Origin: Panagrolaimus kolymaensis
Lineage: Eukaryota > Nematoda > Chromadorea > Rhabditida > Panagrolaimidae
Direction: 5' to 3'
Length of the DNA stretch: 64,000 bases
Assembly: GCA_028622995.1 (NCBI GenBank)
Contig: JAJQJQ010000072.1
Span: forward strand, 1-64,000
In this document: positions 49,001 to 63,569 of the stretch, piece by piece
How the letters are laid out: each line of letters starts with the position of its first letter
Numbering within the stretch: position 1 is the first letter of the stretch
Program-made: the position numbers and the translations under genes
The notes under the pieces: generated by a model
What the model was told of the DNA's origin: nothing
Seen by the model: only the letters and a program-made list of their open reading frames with translations
The model's database searches: none

Positions 49001-50043
49001 TTCTTTCGAATTTTAAATAACATTAATAAATTTATGAATTCTTGTTTGCAAGTCATCGCTTTGGATGAATGTAACTTAAGTTTTAGAAGGTAAACCTTTG
49101 CCGGCTTTAATTTTTTCTGATTCAGCTTTAAAAAATAAGTAAGAATTTATTTTCTTTCGAATATTAAATAACTAAAAAAGATTTTTAAAAATTACTTAGT
49201 TTTTTCATAATTTTCTGATTGAAAGCCATCACTTCAAGTGTATGTAACTTTAGTTTTAGAAGGTAAACCTGTGCCGGCTTTAATTTTTCTGATTCAGCAT
49301 CAAAAAATAAGTAAAATTTTGTCTTCTTTCGAATTTTAAATAACATTAATAAATTTTTGAATTCTTGTTTGCAAGTCATCGCTTTGGATGAATGTAACTT
49401 TAGTTTTAGATGGTAAACCTGTGCCGGCTTTAATTTTTTCTGATTCAGCATCAAAAAATAAGTAAGAATTTGTCTTCTTTCGAATTTTAAATAACATTAA
49501 TAAATTTATGAATTCTTGTTTGCAAGTCACCGCTTTGGATGAATGTAACTTTAGTTTTAGAAGGTAAACCTGTGCCGGCTTTAATTTTTTCTGATTCAGC
49601 TTTAAAAAATAAGTAAGAATTTATTTTCTTTCGAATATTAAATAACTAAAAAAGATTTTTAAAAATTACTTAGTTTTTTCATAATTTTCTGATTGAAAGC
49701 CATCACTTCAAGTGTATGTAACTTTAGTTTTAGAAGGTAAACCTGTACCTGCTTTAATTTTTTCTGATTCAGCATCAAAAAATAAGTAAGAATTTGTCTT
49801 CTTTCGAATTTTAAATAACATTAATAAATTTATGAATTCTTGTTTGCAAGTCACCGCTTTGGATGAATGTAACTTTAGTTTTAGAAGGTAAACCTGTGCC
49901 GGCTTTAATTTTTTCTGATTCAGCTTTAAAAAATAAGTAAGAATTTATTTTCTTTCGAATATTAAATAACTAAAAAAGATTTTTAAAAATTACTTAGTTT
50001 TTTCATAATTTTCTGATTGAAAGCCATCACTTCAAGTGTATGT

Positions 50044-50198
50044 AACTTTAGTTTTAGAAGGTAAACCTGTGCCTGCTTTAATTTTTTCTGATTCAGCATC
50101 AAAAAATAAGTAAGAATTTGTCTTCTTTCGAATTTTAAATAACATTACTTAGTTTTTTCATAATTTTCTGATTGAAAGCCATCACTTCAAGTGTATGT
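50044..50198 (-). repeat. Hybrid S/L satellite B monomer, 155 bp
   Basis: This monomer follows the S sequence to taaataacatta and then continues as the L sequence (cttagttttttcataattttc), giving 155 bp instead of 151 or 173. The switch lies in shared atta. Two further copies, at 61533-61687 and 63415-63569, are part of the 1882-bp repeat. Confidence 0.85.
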
Positions 50199-52499
50199 AA
50201 CTTTAGTTTTAGAAGGTAAACCTGTGCCTGCTTTAATTTTTTCTGATTCAGCATCAAAAAATAAGTAAGATTTTGTCTTCTTTCGAATTTTAAATAACAT
50301 TAATAAATTTAAGAATTCTTGTTTGCAAGTCATCGCTTTGGATGAATGAAACTTTAGTTTTAGAAGGTAAACCTTTGCCGGCTTTAATTTTTTCTGATTC
50401 AGCATCAAAAAATAAGTAAGAATATGTCTTCTTTCGAATTATAAATAACATTAATAAATTTATGAATTCTTATTTGCAAGTCACCGCTTTGGATGAATGA
50501 AACTTTAGTTTTAGAAGGTAAACCTTTGCCGGCTTTAATTTTTTCTGATTCAGCATCAAAAAATAAGTAAGAATATGTCTTCTTTCGAATTATAAATAAC
50601 ATTAATAAATTTATGAATTCTTGTTTGCAAGTCACCGCTTTGGATGAATGAAACTTTAGTTTTAGAAGGTAAACCTGTGCCTGCTTTAATTTTTTCTGAT
50701 TCAGCATCAAAAAATAAGTAAGATTTTGTCTTCTTTCGAATTTTAAATAACAATAATAAATTTATGAATTCTTGTTTGCAAGTCATCGCTTTGGATGAAT
50801 GTAACTTTAGTTTTAGAAGGTAAACCTTTGCCGGCTTTAATTTTTTCTGATTCAGCTTTAAAAAATAAGTAAGAATTTATTTTCTTTCGAATATTAAATA
50901 ACTAAAAAAGATTTTTAAAAATTACTTAGTTTTTTCATAATTTTCTGATTGAAAGCCATCACTTCAAGTGTATGTAACTTTAGTTTTAGAAGGTAAACCT
51001 GTGCCTGCTTTAATTTTTTCTGATTCAGCATCAAAAAATAAGTAAGATTTTGTCTTCTTTCGAATTTTAAATAACATTAATAAATTTATGAATTCTTGTT
51101 TGCAAGTCACCGCTTTGGATGAATGAAACTTTAGTTTTAGAAGGTAAACCTGTGCCTGCTTTAATTTTTTCTGATTCAGCATCAAAAAATAAGTAAGATT
51201 TTGTCTTCTTTCGAATTTTAAATAACATTAATAAATTTATGAATTCTTGTTTGCAAGTCATCGCTTTGGATGAATGAAACTTTAGTTTTAGAAGGTAAAC
51301 CTTTGCCGGCTTTAATTTTTTCTGATTCAGCATCAAAAAATAAGTAAGAATATGTCTTCTTTCGAATTATAAATAACATTAATAAATTTATGAATTCTTG
51401 TTTGCAAGTCACCGCTTTGGATGAATGAAACTTTAGTTTTAGAAGGTAAACCTTTGCCGGCTTTAATTTTTTCTGATTCAGCATCAAAAAATAAGTAAGA
51501 ATATGTCTTCTTTCGAATTATAAATAACATTAATAAATTTATGAATTCTTGTTTGCAAGTCACCGCTTTGGATGAATGAAACTTTAGTTTTAGAAGGTAA
51601 ACCTTTGCCGGCTTTAATTTTTTCTGATTCAGCTTTAAAAAATAAGTAAGAATTTATTTTCTTTCGAATATTAAATAACTAAAAAAGATTTTTAAAAATT
51701 ACTTAGTTTTTTCATAATTTTCTGATTGAAAGCCATCACTTCAAGTGTATGTAACTTTAGTTTTAGAAGGTAAACCTGTGCCTGCTTTAATTTTTTATGA
51801 TTCAGCTTTAAAAAATAAGTAAGAATTTATTTTCTTTCGAATATTAAATAACTAAAAAAGATTTTTAAAAATTACTTAGTTTTTTCATAATTTTCTGATT
51901 GAAAGCCATCACTTCAAGTGTATGTAACTTTAGTTTTAGAAGGTAAACCTTTGCCGGCTTTAATTTTTTCTGATTCAGCATCAAAAAATAAGTAAGAATA
52001 TGTCTTCTTTCGAATTATAAATAACATTAATAAATTTATGAATTCTTGTTTGCAAGTCACCGCTTTGAATGAATGAAACTTTAGTTTTAGAAGGTAAACC
52101 TTTGCCGGCTTTAATTTTTTCTGATTCAGCATCAAAAAATAAGTAAGAATTTGTCTTCTTTCGAATTTTAAATAACATTAATAAATTTTTGAATTCTTGT
52201 TTGCAAGTCATCGCTTTGGATGAATGTAACTTTAGTTTTAGAAGGTTAACCTGTGCCGGCTTTAATTTTTTCTGATTCAGCATCAAAAAATAAGTAAGAA
52301 TATGTCTTCTTTCGAATTATAAATAACATTAATAAATTTATGAATTCTTGTTTGCAAGTCACAGCTTTGGATGAATGAAACTTTAGTTTTAGAAGGTAAA
52401 CCTTTGCCGGCTTTAATTTTTTCTGATTCAGCTTTAAAAAATAAGTAAGAATTTATTTTCTTTCGAATATTAAATAACTACAAAAGATTTTTAAAAATT

Positions 52500-54450
52500 A
52501 CTTAGTTTTTTCATAATTTTCTGATTGAAAGCCATCACTTCAAGTGTATGTAACTTTAGTTTTAGAAGGTAAACCTGTGCCTGGTTTAATTTTTTCTGAT
52601 TCAGCATCAAAAAATAAGTAAGAATTTGTCTTCTTTCGAATTTTAAATAACATTAATAATTTTTTGAATTCTTGTTTGCAAGTCATCGCTTTGGATGAAT
52701 GTAACTTTAGTTTTAGAAGGTTAACCTGTGCCGGCTTTAATTTTTTCTGATTCAGCATCAAAAAATAAGTAAGATTTTGTCTTCTTTCGAATTTTAAATA
52801 ACATTAATAAATTTTTGAATTCTTGTTTGCAAGTCATCGCTTTGGATGAATGTAACATTAGTTTTAGATGGTAAACCTGTGCCGGCTTTAATTTTTTCTG
52901 ATTCAGCATCAAAAAATAAGTAAGAATTTTGTCTTCTTTCGAATTTTAAATAACATTAATAAATTTATGAATTCTTGTTTGCAAGTCATCGCTTTGGATG
53001 AATGTAACTTTAGTTTTAGAAGGTAAACCTTTGCCGGCTTTAATTTTTTCTGATTCAGCATCAAAAAATAAGTAAGAATATGTCTTCTTTCGAATTATAA
53101 ATAACATTAATAAATTTATGAATTCTTGTTTGCAAGTCACCGCTTTGGATGAATGAAACATTAGTTTTAGATGGTAAACCTGTGCCGGCTTTAATTTTTT
53201 CTGATTCAGCATCAAAAAATAAGTAAGAATTTGTCTTCTTTCGAATTTTAAATAACATTAATAAATTTTTGAATTCTTGTTTGCAAGTCATCGCTTTGGA
53301 TGAATGTAACATTAGTTTTAGAAGGTAAACCTTTGCCGGCTTTAATTTTTTCTGATTCAGCATCAAAAAATAAGTAAGAATATGTCTTCTTTCGAATTAT
53401 AAATAACATTAATAAATTTATGAATTCTTGTTTGCAAGTCATCGCTTTGGATGAATGTAACTTTAGTTTTAGAAGGTAAACCTTTGCCGGCTTTAATTTT
53501 TTCTGATTCAGCATCAAAAAATAAGTAAGAATTTGTCTTCTTTCGAATTTTAAATAACATTAATAAATTTATGAATTCTTGTTTGCAAGTCATCGCTTTG
53601 GATGAATGTAACTTTAGTTTTAGAAGGTAAACCTTTGCCGGCTTTAATTTTTTCTGATTCAGCATCAAAAAATAAGTAAGAATATGTCTTCTTTCGAATT
53701 ATAAATAACATTAATAAATTTATGAATTCTTGTTTGCAAGCCATCACTTCAAGTGTATGTAACTTTAGTTTTAGAAGGTAAACCTGTGCCTGGTTTAATT
53801 TTTTCTGATTCAGCATCAAAAAATAAGTAAGAATTTGTCTTCTTTCGAATTTTAAATAACATTAATAATTTTTTGAATTCTTGTTTGCAAGTCATCGCTT
53901 TGGATGAATGTAACTTTAGTTTTAGAAGGTTAACCTGTGCCGGCTTTAATTTTTTCTGATTCAGCATCAAAAAATAAGTAAGATTTTGTCTTCTTTCGAA
54001 TTTTAAATAACATTAATAAATTTTTGAATTCTTGTTTGCAAGTCATCGCTTTGGATGAATGTAACATTAGTTTTAGATGGTAAACCTGTGCCGGCTTTAA
54101 TTTTTTCTGATTCAGCATCAAAAAATAAGTAAGAATTTTGTCTTCTTTCGAATTTTAAATAACATTAATAAATTTATGAATTCTTGTTTGCAAGTCATCG
54201 CTTTGGATGAATGTAACTTTAGTTTTAGAAGGTAAACCTTTGCCGGCTTTAATTTTTTCTGATTCAGCATCAAAAAATAAGTAAGAATATGTCTTCTTTC
54301 GAATTATAAATAACATTAATAAATTTATGAATTCTTGTTTGCAAGTCACCGCTTTGGATGAATGAAACATTAGTTTTAGATGGTAAACCTGTGCCGGCTT
54401 TAATTTTTTCTGATTCAGCATCAAAAAATAAGTAAGAATTTGTCTTCTTT
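52500..54450 (-). repeat. Satellite B higher-order repeat, 1209 bp, partial second copy
   Basis: Landmarks such as tgcctggttt with aataattttttg (about 52,580 and 53,790) and gaattttgtc with one extra base (about 52,925 and 54,134) recur at 1209 bp, equal to eight S monomers plus that inserted base. The second copy runs into the 777-bp repeat. Confidence 0.72.
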
Positions 54451-56480
54451 CGAATTTTAAATAACATTAATAAATTTTTGAATTCTTGTTTGCAAGTCAT
54501 CGCTTTGGATGAATGTAACATTAGTTTTAGATGGTAAACCTGTGCCGGCTTTAATTTTTTCTGATTCAGCATCAAAAAATAAGTAAGAATTTGTCTTCTT
54601 TCGAATTTTAAAAAACATTAATAAATTTATGAATTCTTGTTTGCAAGTCATCGCTTTGGATGAATGTAACTTTAGTTTTAGAAGGTAAACCTTTGCCGGC
54701 TTTAATTTTTTCTGATTCAGCTTTAAAAAATAAGTAAGAATTTATTTTCTTTCGAATATTAAATAACTAAAAAAGATTTTTAAAAATTACTTAGTTTTTT
54801 CATAATTTTCTGATTGAAAGCCATCACTTCAAGTGTATGTAACTTTAGTTTTAGAAGGTAAACATGTGCCTGCTTTAATTTTTTCTGATTCAGCATCAAA
54901 AAATAAGTAAGAATTTTGTCTTCTTTCGAATTTTAAATAACATTAATAAATTTATGAATTCTTGTTTGCAAGTCATCGCTTTGGATGAATGTAACTTTAG
55001 TTTTAGAAGGTAAACCTTTGCCGGCTTTAATTTTTTCTGATTCAGCATCAAAAAATAAGTAAGAATATGTCTTCTTTCGAATTATAAATAACATTAATAA
55101 ATTTATGAATTCTTGTTTGCAAGTCACCGCTTTGGATGAATGAAACATTAGTTTTAGATGGTAAACCTGTGCCGGCTTTAATTTTTTCTGATTCAGCATC
55201 AAAAAATAAGTAAGAATTTGTCTTCTTTCGAATTTTAAATAACATTAATAAATTTTTGAATTCTTGTTTGCAAGTCATCGCTTTGGATGAATGTAACATT
55301 AGTTTTAGATGGTAAACCTGTGCCGGCTTTAATTTTTTCTGATTCAGCATCAAAAAATAAGTAAGAATTTGTCTTCTTTCGAATTTTAAAAAACATTAAT
55401 AAATTTATGAATTCTTGTTTGCAAGTCATCGCTTTGGATGAATGTAACTTTAGTTTTAGAAGGTAAACCTTTGCCGGCTTTAATTTTTTCTGATTCAGCT
55501 TTAAAAAATAAGTAAGAATTTATTTTCTTTCGAATATTAAATAACTAAAAAAGATTTTTAAAAATTACTTAGTTTTTTCATAATTTTCTGATTGAAAGCC
55601 ATCACTTCAAGTGTATGTAACTTTAGTTTTAGAAGGTAAACATGTGCCTGCTTTAATTTTTTCTGATTCAGCATCAAAAAATAAGTAAGATTTTGTCTTC
55701 TTTCGAATTTTAAATAACATTAATAAATTTATGAATTCTTGTTTGCAAGTCATCGCTTTGGATGAATGTAACTTTAGTTTTAGAAGGTAAACCTTTGCCG
55801 GCTTTAATTTTTTCTGATTCAGCATCAAAAAATAAGTAAGAATATGTCTTCTTTCGAATTATAAATAACATTAATAAATTTATGAATTCTTGTTTGCAAG
55901 TCACCGCTTTGGATGAATGAAACATTAGTTTTAGATGGTAAACCTGTGCCGGCTTTAATTTTTTCTGATTCAGCATCAAAAAATAAGTAAGAATTTGTCT
56001 TCTTTCGAATTTTAAATAACATTAATAAATTTTTGAATTCTTGTTTGCAAGTCATCGCTTTGGATGAATGTAACATTAGTTTTAGATGGTAAACCTGTGC
56101 CGGCTTTAATTTTTTCTGATTCAGCATCAAAAAATAAGTAAGAATTTGTCTTCTTTCGAATTTTAAAAAACATTAATAAATTTATGAATTCTTGTTTGCA
56201 AGTCATCGCTTTGGATGAATGTAACTTTAGTTTTAGAAGGTAAACCTTTGCCGGCTTTAATTTTTTCTGATTCAGCTTTAAAAAATAAGTAAGAATTTAT
56301 TTTCTTTCGAATATTAAATAACTAAAAAAGATTTTTAAAAATTACTTAGTTTTTTCATAATTTTCTGATTGAAAGCCATCACTTCAAGTGTATGTAACTT
56401 TAGTTTTAGAAGGTAAACATGTGCCTGCTTTAATTTTTTCTGATTCAGCATCAAAAAATAAGTAAGATTTTGTCTTCTTT
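54155..56480 (-). repeat. Satellite B higher-order repeat, 777 bp (4 S + 1 L), three copies
   Basis: The order of variants (taacattagttttagatgg twice, ttttaaaaaacatt, cagctttaaaaaat, then an L monomer with aaacatgtgcctgc) repeats at 777-778 bp. 777 equals 4 x 151 + 173. Related but rearranged units continue to about 60,400 with spacings of 928 (777 + 151) and 1230 (777 + 453) bp. Confidence 0.75.
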
Positions 56481-59400
56481 CGAATTTTAAATAACATTAA
56501 TAAATTTATGAATTCTTGTTTGCAAGTCATCGCTTTGGATGAATGTAACTTTAGTTTTAGAAGGTAAACCTTTGCCGGCTTTAATTTTTTCTGATTCAGC
56601 TTTAAAAAATAAGTAAGAATTTATTTTCTTTCGAATTTTAAATAACATTAATAAATTTATGAATTCTTGTTTGCAAGTCATCGCTTTGGATGAATGTAAC
56701 TTTAGTTTTAGAAGGTAAACCTTTGCCGACTTTAATTTTTTCTGATTCAGCTTTAAAAAATAAGTAAGAATTTATTTTCTTTCGAATTTTAAAAAACATT
56801 AATAAATTTATGAATTCTTGTTTGCAAGTCATCGCTTTGGATGAATGTAACTTTAGTTTTAGAAGGTAAACCTTTGCCGGCTTTAATTTTTTCTGATTCA
56901 GCTTTAAAAAATAAGTAAGAATTTATTTTCTTTCGAATATTAAATAACTAAAAAAGATTTTTAAAAATTACTTAGTTTTTTCATAATTTTCTGATTGAAA
57001 GCCATCACTTCAAGTGTATGTAACTTTAGTTTTAGAAGGTAAACATGTGCCTGCTTTAATTTTTTCTGATTCAGCATCAAAAAATAAGTAAGAATATGTC
57101 TTCTTTCGAATTATAAATAACATTAATAAATTTATGAATTCTTGTTTGCAAGTCACCGCTTTGGATGAATGAAACTTTAGTTTTAGAAGGTAAACCTTTG
57201 CCGGCTTTAATTTTTTCTGATTCAGCATCAAAAAATAAGTAAGATTTTGTCTTCTTTCGAATTTTAAAAAACATTAATAAATTTATGAATTCTTGTTTGC
57301 AAGTCACCGCTTTGGATGAATGAAACATTAGTTTTAGATGGTAAACCTGTGCCGGCTTTAATTTTTTCTGATTCAGCATCAAAAAATAAGTAAGAATTTG
57401 TCTTCTTTCGAATTTTAAATAACATTAATAAATTTTTGAATTCTTGTTTGCAAGTCATCGCTTTGGATGAATGTAACATTAGTTTTAGATGGTAAACCTG
57501 TGCCGGCTTTAATTTTTTCTGATTCAGCATCAAAAAATAAGTAAGAATTTGTCTTCTTTCGAATTTTAAAAAACATTAATAAATTTATGAATTCTTGTTT
57601 GCAAGTCATCGCTTTGGATGAATGTAACTTTAGTTTTAGAAGGTAAACCTTTGCCGGCTTTAATTTTTTCTGATTCAGCTTTAAAAAATAAGTAAGAATT
57701 TATTTTCTTTCGAATATTAAATAACTAAAAAAGATTTTTAAAAATTACTTAGTTTTTTCATAATTTTCTGATTGAAAGCCATCACTTCAAGTGTATGTAA
57801 CTTTAGTTTTAGAAGGTAAACATGTGCCTGATTTAATTTTTTCTGATTCAGCATCAAAAAATAAGTAAGATTTTGTCTTCTTTCGAATTTTAAATAACAT
57901 TAATAAATTTATGAATTCTTGTTTGCAAGTCATCGCTTTGGATGAATGTAACTTTAGTTTTAGAAGGTAAACCTTTGCCGGCTTTAATTTTTTCTGATTC
58001 AGCATCAAAAAATAAGTAAGAATATGTCTTCTTTCGAATTATAAATAACATTAATAAATTTATGAATTCTTGTTTGCAAGTCACCGCTTTGGATGAATGA
58101 AACATTAGTTTTAGATGGTAAACCTGTGCCGGCTTTAATTTTTTCTGATTCAGCATCAAAAAATAAGTAAGAATTTGTCTTCTTTCGAATTTTAAAAAAC
58201 ATTAATAAATTTTTGAATTCTTGTTTGCAAGTCATCGCTTTGGATGAATGAAACATTAGTTTTAGATGGTAAACCTGTGCCGGCTTTAATTTTTTCTGAT
58301 TCAGCATCAAAAAATAAGTAAGAATTTGTCTTCTTTCGAATTTTAAATAACATTAATAAATTTTTGAATTCTTGTTTGCAAGTCATCGCTTTGGATGAAT
58401 GAAACATTAGTTTTAGATGGTAAACCTGTGCCGGCTTTAATTTTTTCTGATTCAGCATCAAAAAATAAGTAAGAATTTGTCTTCTTTCGAATTTTAAAAA
58501 ACATTAATAAATTTATGAATTCTTGTTTGCAAGTCATCGCTTTGGATGAATGTAACTTTAGTTTTAGAAGGTAAACCTTTGCCGGCTTTAATTTTTTCTG
58601 ATTCAGCTTTAAAAAATAAGTAAGAATTTATTTTCTTTCGAATATTAAATAACTAAAAAAGAATTTTAAAAATTACTTAGTTTTTTCATAATTTTCTGAT
58701 TGAAAGCCATCACTTCAAGTGTATGTAACTTTAGTTTTAGAAGGTAAACATGTGCCTGATTTAATTTTTTCTGATTCAGCATCAAAAAATAAGTAAGATT
58801 TTGTCTTCTTTCGAATTTTAAATAACATTAATAAATTTATGAATTCTTGTTTGCAAGTCATCGCTTTGGATGAATGTAACTTTAGTTTTAGAAGGTAAAC
58901 CTTTGCCGGCTTTAATTTTTTCTGATTCAGCATCAAAAAATAAGTAAGAATATGTCTTCTTTCGAATTATAAATAACATTAATAAATTTATGAATTCTTG
59001 TTTGCAAGTCACCGCTTTGGATGAATGAAACATTAGTTTTAGATGGTAAACCTGTGCCGGCTTTAATTTTTTCTGATTCAGCATCAAAAAATAAGTAAGA
59101 ATTTGTCTTCTTTCGAATTTTAAATAACATTAATAAATTTTTGAATTCTTGTTTGCAAGTCATCGCTTTGGATGAATGAAACATTAGTTTTAGATGGTAA
59201 ACCTGTGCCGGCTTTAATTTTTTCTGATTCAGCATCAAAAAATAAGTAAGAATATGTCTTCTTTCGAATTATAAATAACATTAATAAATTTATGAATTCT
59301 TGTTTGCAAGTCATCGCTTTGGATGAATGTAACTTTAGTTTTAGAAGGTAAACCTTTGCCGGCTTTAATTTTTTCTGATTCAGCATCAAAAAATAAGTAA

Positions 59401-61532
59401 GAATATGTCTTCTTTCGAATTATAAATAACATTAATAAATTTATGAATTCTTGTTTGCAAGTCACCGCTTTGGATGAATGAAACATTAGTTTTAGATGGT
59501 AAACCTGTGCCGGCTTTAATTTTTTCTGATTCAGCATCAAAAAATAAGTAAGAATTTGTCTTCTTTCGAATTTTAAATAACATTAATAAATTTTTGAATT
59601 CTTGTTTGCAAGTCATCGCTTTGGATGAATGAAACATTAGTTTTAGATGGTAAACCTGTGCCGGCTTTAATTTTTTCTGATTCAGCATCAAAAAATAAGT
59701 AAGAATTTGTCTTCTTTCGAATTTTAAAAAACATTAATAAATTTATGAATTCTTGTTTGCAAGTCATCGCTTTGGATGAATGTAACTTTAGTTTTAGAAG
59801 GTAAACCTTTGCCGGCTTTAATTTTTTCTGATTCAGCTTTAAAAAATAAGTAAGAATTTATTTTCTTTCGAATATTAAATAACTAAAAAAGATTTTTAAA
59901 AATTACTTAGTTTTTTCATAATTTTCTGATTGAAAGCCATCACTTCAAGTGTATGTAACTTTAGTTTTAGAAGGTAAACATGTGCCTGATTTAATTTTTT
60001 CTGATTCAGCATCAAAAAATAAGTAAGAATATGTCTTCTTTCGAATTATAAATAACATTAATAAATTTATGAATTCTTGTTTGCAAGTCACCGCTTTGGA
60101 TGAATGAAACTTTAGTTTTAGAAGGTAAACCTTTGCCGGCTTTAATTTTTTCTGATTCAGCATCAAAAAATAAGTAAGAATATGTCTTCTTTCGAATTAT
60201 AAATAACATTAATAAATTTATGAATTCTTGTTTGCAAGTCACCGCTTTGGATGAATGAAACTTTAGTTTTAGAAGGTAAACCTTTGCCGGCTTTAATTTT
60301 TTCTGATTCAGCTTTAAAAAATAAGTAAGAATTTATTTTCTTTCGAATATTAAATAACTAAAAAAGATTTTTAAAAATTACTTAGTTTTTTCATAATTTT
60401 CTGATTGAAAGCCATCACTTCAAGTGTATGTAACTTTAGTTTTAGAAGGTAAACATGTGCCTGCTTTAATTTTTTCTGATTCAGCATCAAAAAATAAGTA
60501 AGATTTTGTCTTCTTTCGAATTTTAAATAACATTAATAAATTTATGAATTCTTGTTTGCAAGTCATCGCTTTGGATGAATGTAACTTTAGTTTTAGAAGG
60601 TAAACCTTTGCCGGCTTTAATTTTTTCTGATTCAGCATCAAAAAATAAGTAAGATTTTGTCTTCTTTCGAATTTTAAATAACATTAATAAATTTATGAAT
60701 TCTTGTTTGCAAGTCATCGCTTTGGATGAATGTAACTTTAGTTTTAGAAGGTAAACCTTTGCCGGCTTTAATTTTTTCTGATTCAGCTTTAAAAAATAAG
60801 TAAGAATTTATTTTCTTTCGAATATTAAATAACTAAAAAAGATTTTTAAAAATTACTTAGTTTTTTCATAATTTTCTGATTGAAAGCCATCACTTCAAGT
60901 GTATGTAACTTTAGTTTTAGAAGGTAAACATGTGCCTGCTTTAATTTTTTCTGATTCAGCATCAAAAAATAAGTAAGATTTTGTCTTCTTTCGAATTTTA
61001 AATAACATTAATAAATTTATGAATTCTTGTTTGCAAGTCATCGCTTTGGATGAATGTAACTTTAGTTTTAGAAGGTAAACCTGTGCCGGCTTTAATTTTT
61101 TCTGATTCAGCATCAAAAAATAAGTAAAATTTTGTCTTCTTTCGAATTTTAAATAACATTAATAAATTTTTGAATTCTTGTTTGCAAGTCATCGCTTTGG
61201 ATGAATGTAACTTTAGTTTTAGATGGTAAACCTGTGCCGGCTTTAATTTTTTCTGATTCAGCATCAAAAAATAAGTAAGAATTTGTCTTCTTTCGAATTT
61301 TAAATAACATTAATAAATTTATGAATTCTTGTTTGCAAGTCACCGCTTTGGATGAATGTAACTTTAGTTTTAGAAGGTAAACCTGTGCCGGCTTTAATTT
61401 TTTCTGATTCAGCTTTAAAAAATAAGTAAGAATTTATTTTCTTTCGAATATTAAATAACTAAAAAAGATTTTTAAAAATTACTTAGTTTTTTCATAATTT
61501 TCTGATTGAAAGCCATCACTTCAAGTGTATGT

Positions 61533-61687
61533 AACTTTAGTTTTAGAAGGTAAACCTGTGCCTGCTTTAATTTTTTCTGATTCAGCATCAAAAAATAAGT
61601 AAGAATTTGTCTTCTTTCGAATTTTAAATAACATTACTTAGTTTTTTCATAATTTTCTGAATGAAAGCCATCACTTCAAGTGTATGT
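61533..61687 (-). repeat. Hybrid S/L satellite B monomer, 155 bp (second copy)
   Basis: The same S-to-L switch as at 50044-50198, with an added tctgaatgaaagcc change that is shared with the third copy at 63415-63569 but not with the first. Confidence 0.85.
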
Positions 61688-63414
61688 AACTTTAGTTTTA
61701 GAAGGTAAACCTGTGCCTGCTTTAATTTTTTCTGATTCAGCATCAAAAAATAAGTAAGATTTTGTCTTCTTTCGAATTTTAAATAACATTAATAAATTTA
61801 AGAATTCTTGTTTGCAAGTCACCGCTTTGGATGAATGAAACTTTAGTTTTAGAAGGTAAACCTTTGCCGGCTTTAATTTTTTCTGATTCAGCATCAAAAA
61901 ATAAGTAAGAATATGTCTTCTTTCGAATTATAAATAACATTAATAAATTTATGAATTCTTGTTTGCAAGTCACCGCTTTGGATGAATGAAACTTTAGTTT
62001 TAGAAGGTAAACCTGTGCCTGCTTTAATTTTTTCTGATTCAGCATCAAAAAATAAGTAAGATTTTGTCTTCTTTCGAATTTTAAATAACATTAATAAATT
62101 TATGAATTCTTGTTTGCAAGTCATCGCTTTGGATGAATGTAACTTTAGTTTTAGAAGGTAAACCTTTGCCGGCTTTAATTTTTTCTGATTCAGCTTTAAA
62201 AAATAAGTAAGAATTTATTTTCTTTCGAATATTAAATAACTAAAAAAGATTTTTAAAAATTACTTAGTTTTTTCATAATTTTCTGATTGAAAGCCATCAC
62301 TTCAAGTGTATGTAACTTTAGTTTTAGAAGGTAAACATGTGCCTGCTTTAATTTTTTCTGATTCAGCATCAAAAAATAAGTAAGATTTTGTCTTCTTTCG
62401 AATTTTAAATAACATTAATAAATTTATGAATTCTTGTTTGCAAGTCATCGCTTTGGATGAATGTAACTTTAGTTTTAGAAGGTAAACCTTTGCCGGCTTT
62501 AATTTTTTCTGATTCAGCATCAAAAAATAAGTAAGATTTTGTCTTCTTTCGAATTTTAAATAACATTAATAAATTTATGAATTCTTGTTTGCAAGTCATC
62601 GCTTTGGATGAATGTAACTTTAGTTTTAGAAGGTAAACCTTTGCCGGCTTTAATTTTTTCTGATTCAGCTTTAAAAAATAAGTAAGAATTTATTTTCTTT
62701 CGAATATTAAATAACTAAAAAAGATTTTTAAAAATTACTTAGTTTTTTCATAATTTTCTGATTGAAAGCCATCACTTCAAGTGTATGTAACTTTAGTTTT
62801 AGAAGGTAAACATGTGCCTGCTTTAATTTTTTCTGATTCAGCATCAAAAAATAAGTAAGATTTTGTCTTCTTTCGAATTTTAAATAACATTAATAAATTT
62901 ATGAATTCTTGTTTGCAAGTCATCGCTTTGGATGAATGTAACTTTAGTTTTAGAAGGTAAACCTGTGCCGGCTTTAATTTTTTCTGATTCAGCATCAAAA
63001 AATAAGTAAAATTTTGTCTTCTTTCGAATTTTAAATAACATTAATAAATTTTTGAATTCTTGTTTGCAAGTCATCGCTTTGGATGAATGTAACTTTAGTT
63101 TTAGATGGTAAACCTGTGCCGGCTTTAATTTTTTCTGATTCAGCATCAAAAAATAAGTAAGAATTTGTCTTCTTTCGAATTTTAAATAACATTAATAAAT
63201 TTATGAATTCTTGTTTGCAAGTCACCGCTTTGGATGAATGTAACTTTAGTTTTAGAAGGTAAACCTGTGCCGGCTTTAATTTTTTCTGATTCAGCTTTAA
63301 AAAATAAGTAAGAATTTATTTTCTTTCGAATATTAAATAACTAAAAAAGATTTTTAAAAATTACTTAGTTTTTTCATAATTTTCTGATTGAAAGCCATCA
63401 CTTCAAGTGTATGT

Positions 63415-63569
63415 AACTTTAGTTTTAGAAGGTAAACCTGTGCCTGCTTTAATTTTTTCTGATTCAGCATCAAAAAATAAGTAAGAATTTGTCTTCTTTC
63501 GAATTTTAAATAACATTACTTAGTTTTTTCATAATTTTCTGAATGAAAGCCATCACTTCAAGTGTATGT
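63415..63569 (-). repeat. Hybrid S/L satellite B monomer, 155 bp (third copy)
   Basis: Lies exactly 1882 bp after the second copy and carries the same tctgaatgaaagcc change, so it was copied as part of the 1882-bp higher-order unit. Confidence 0.85.
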
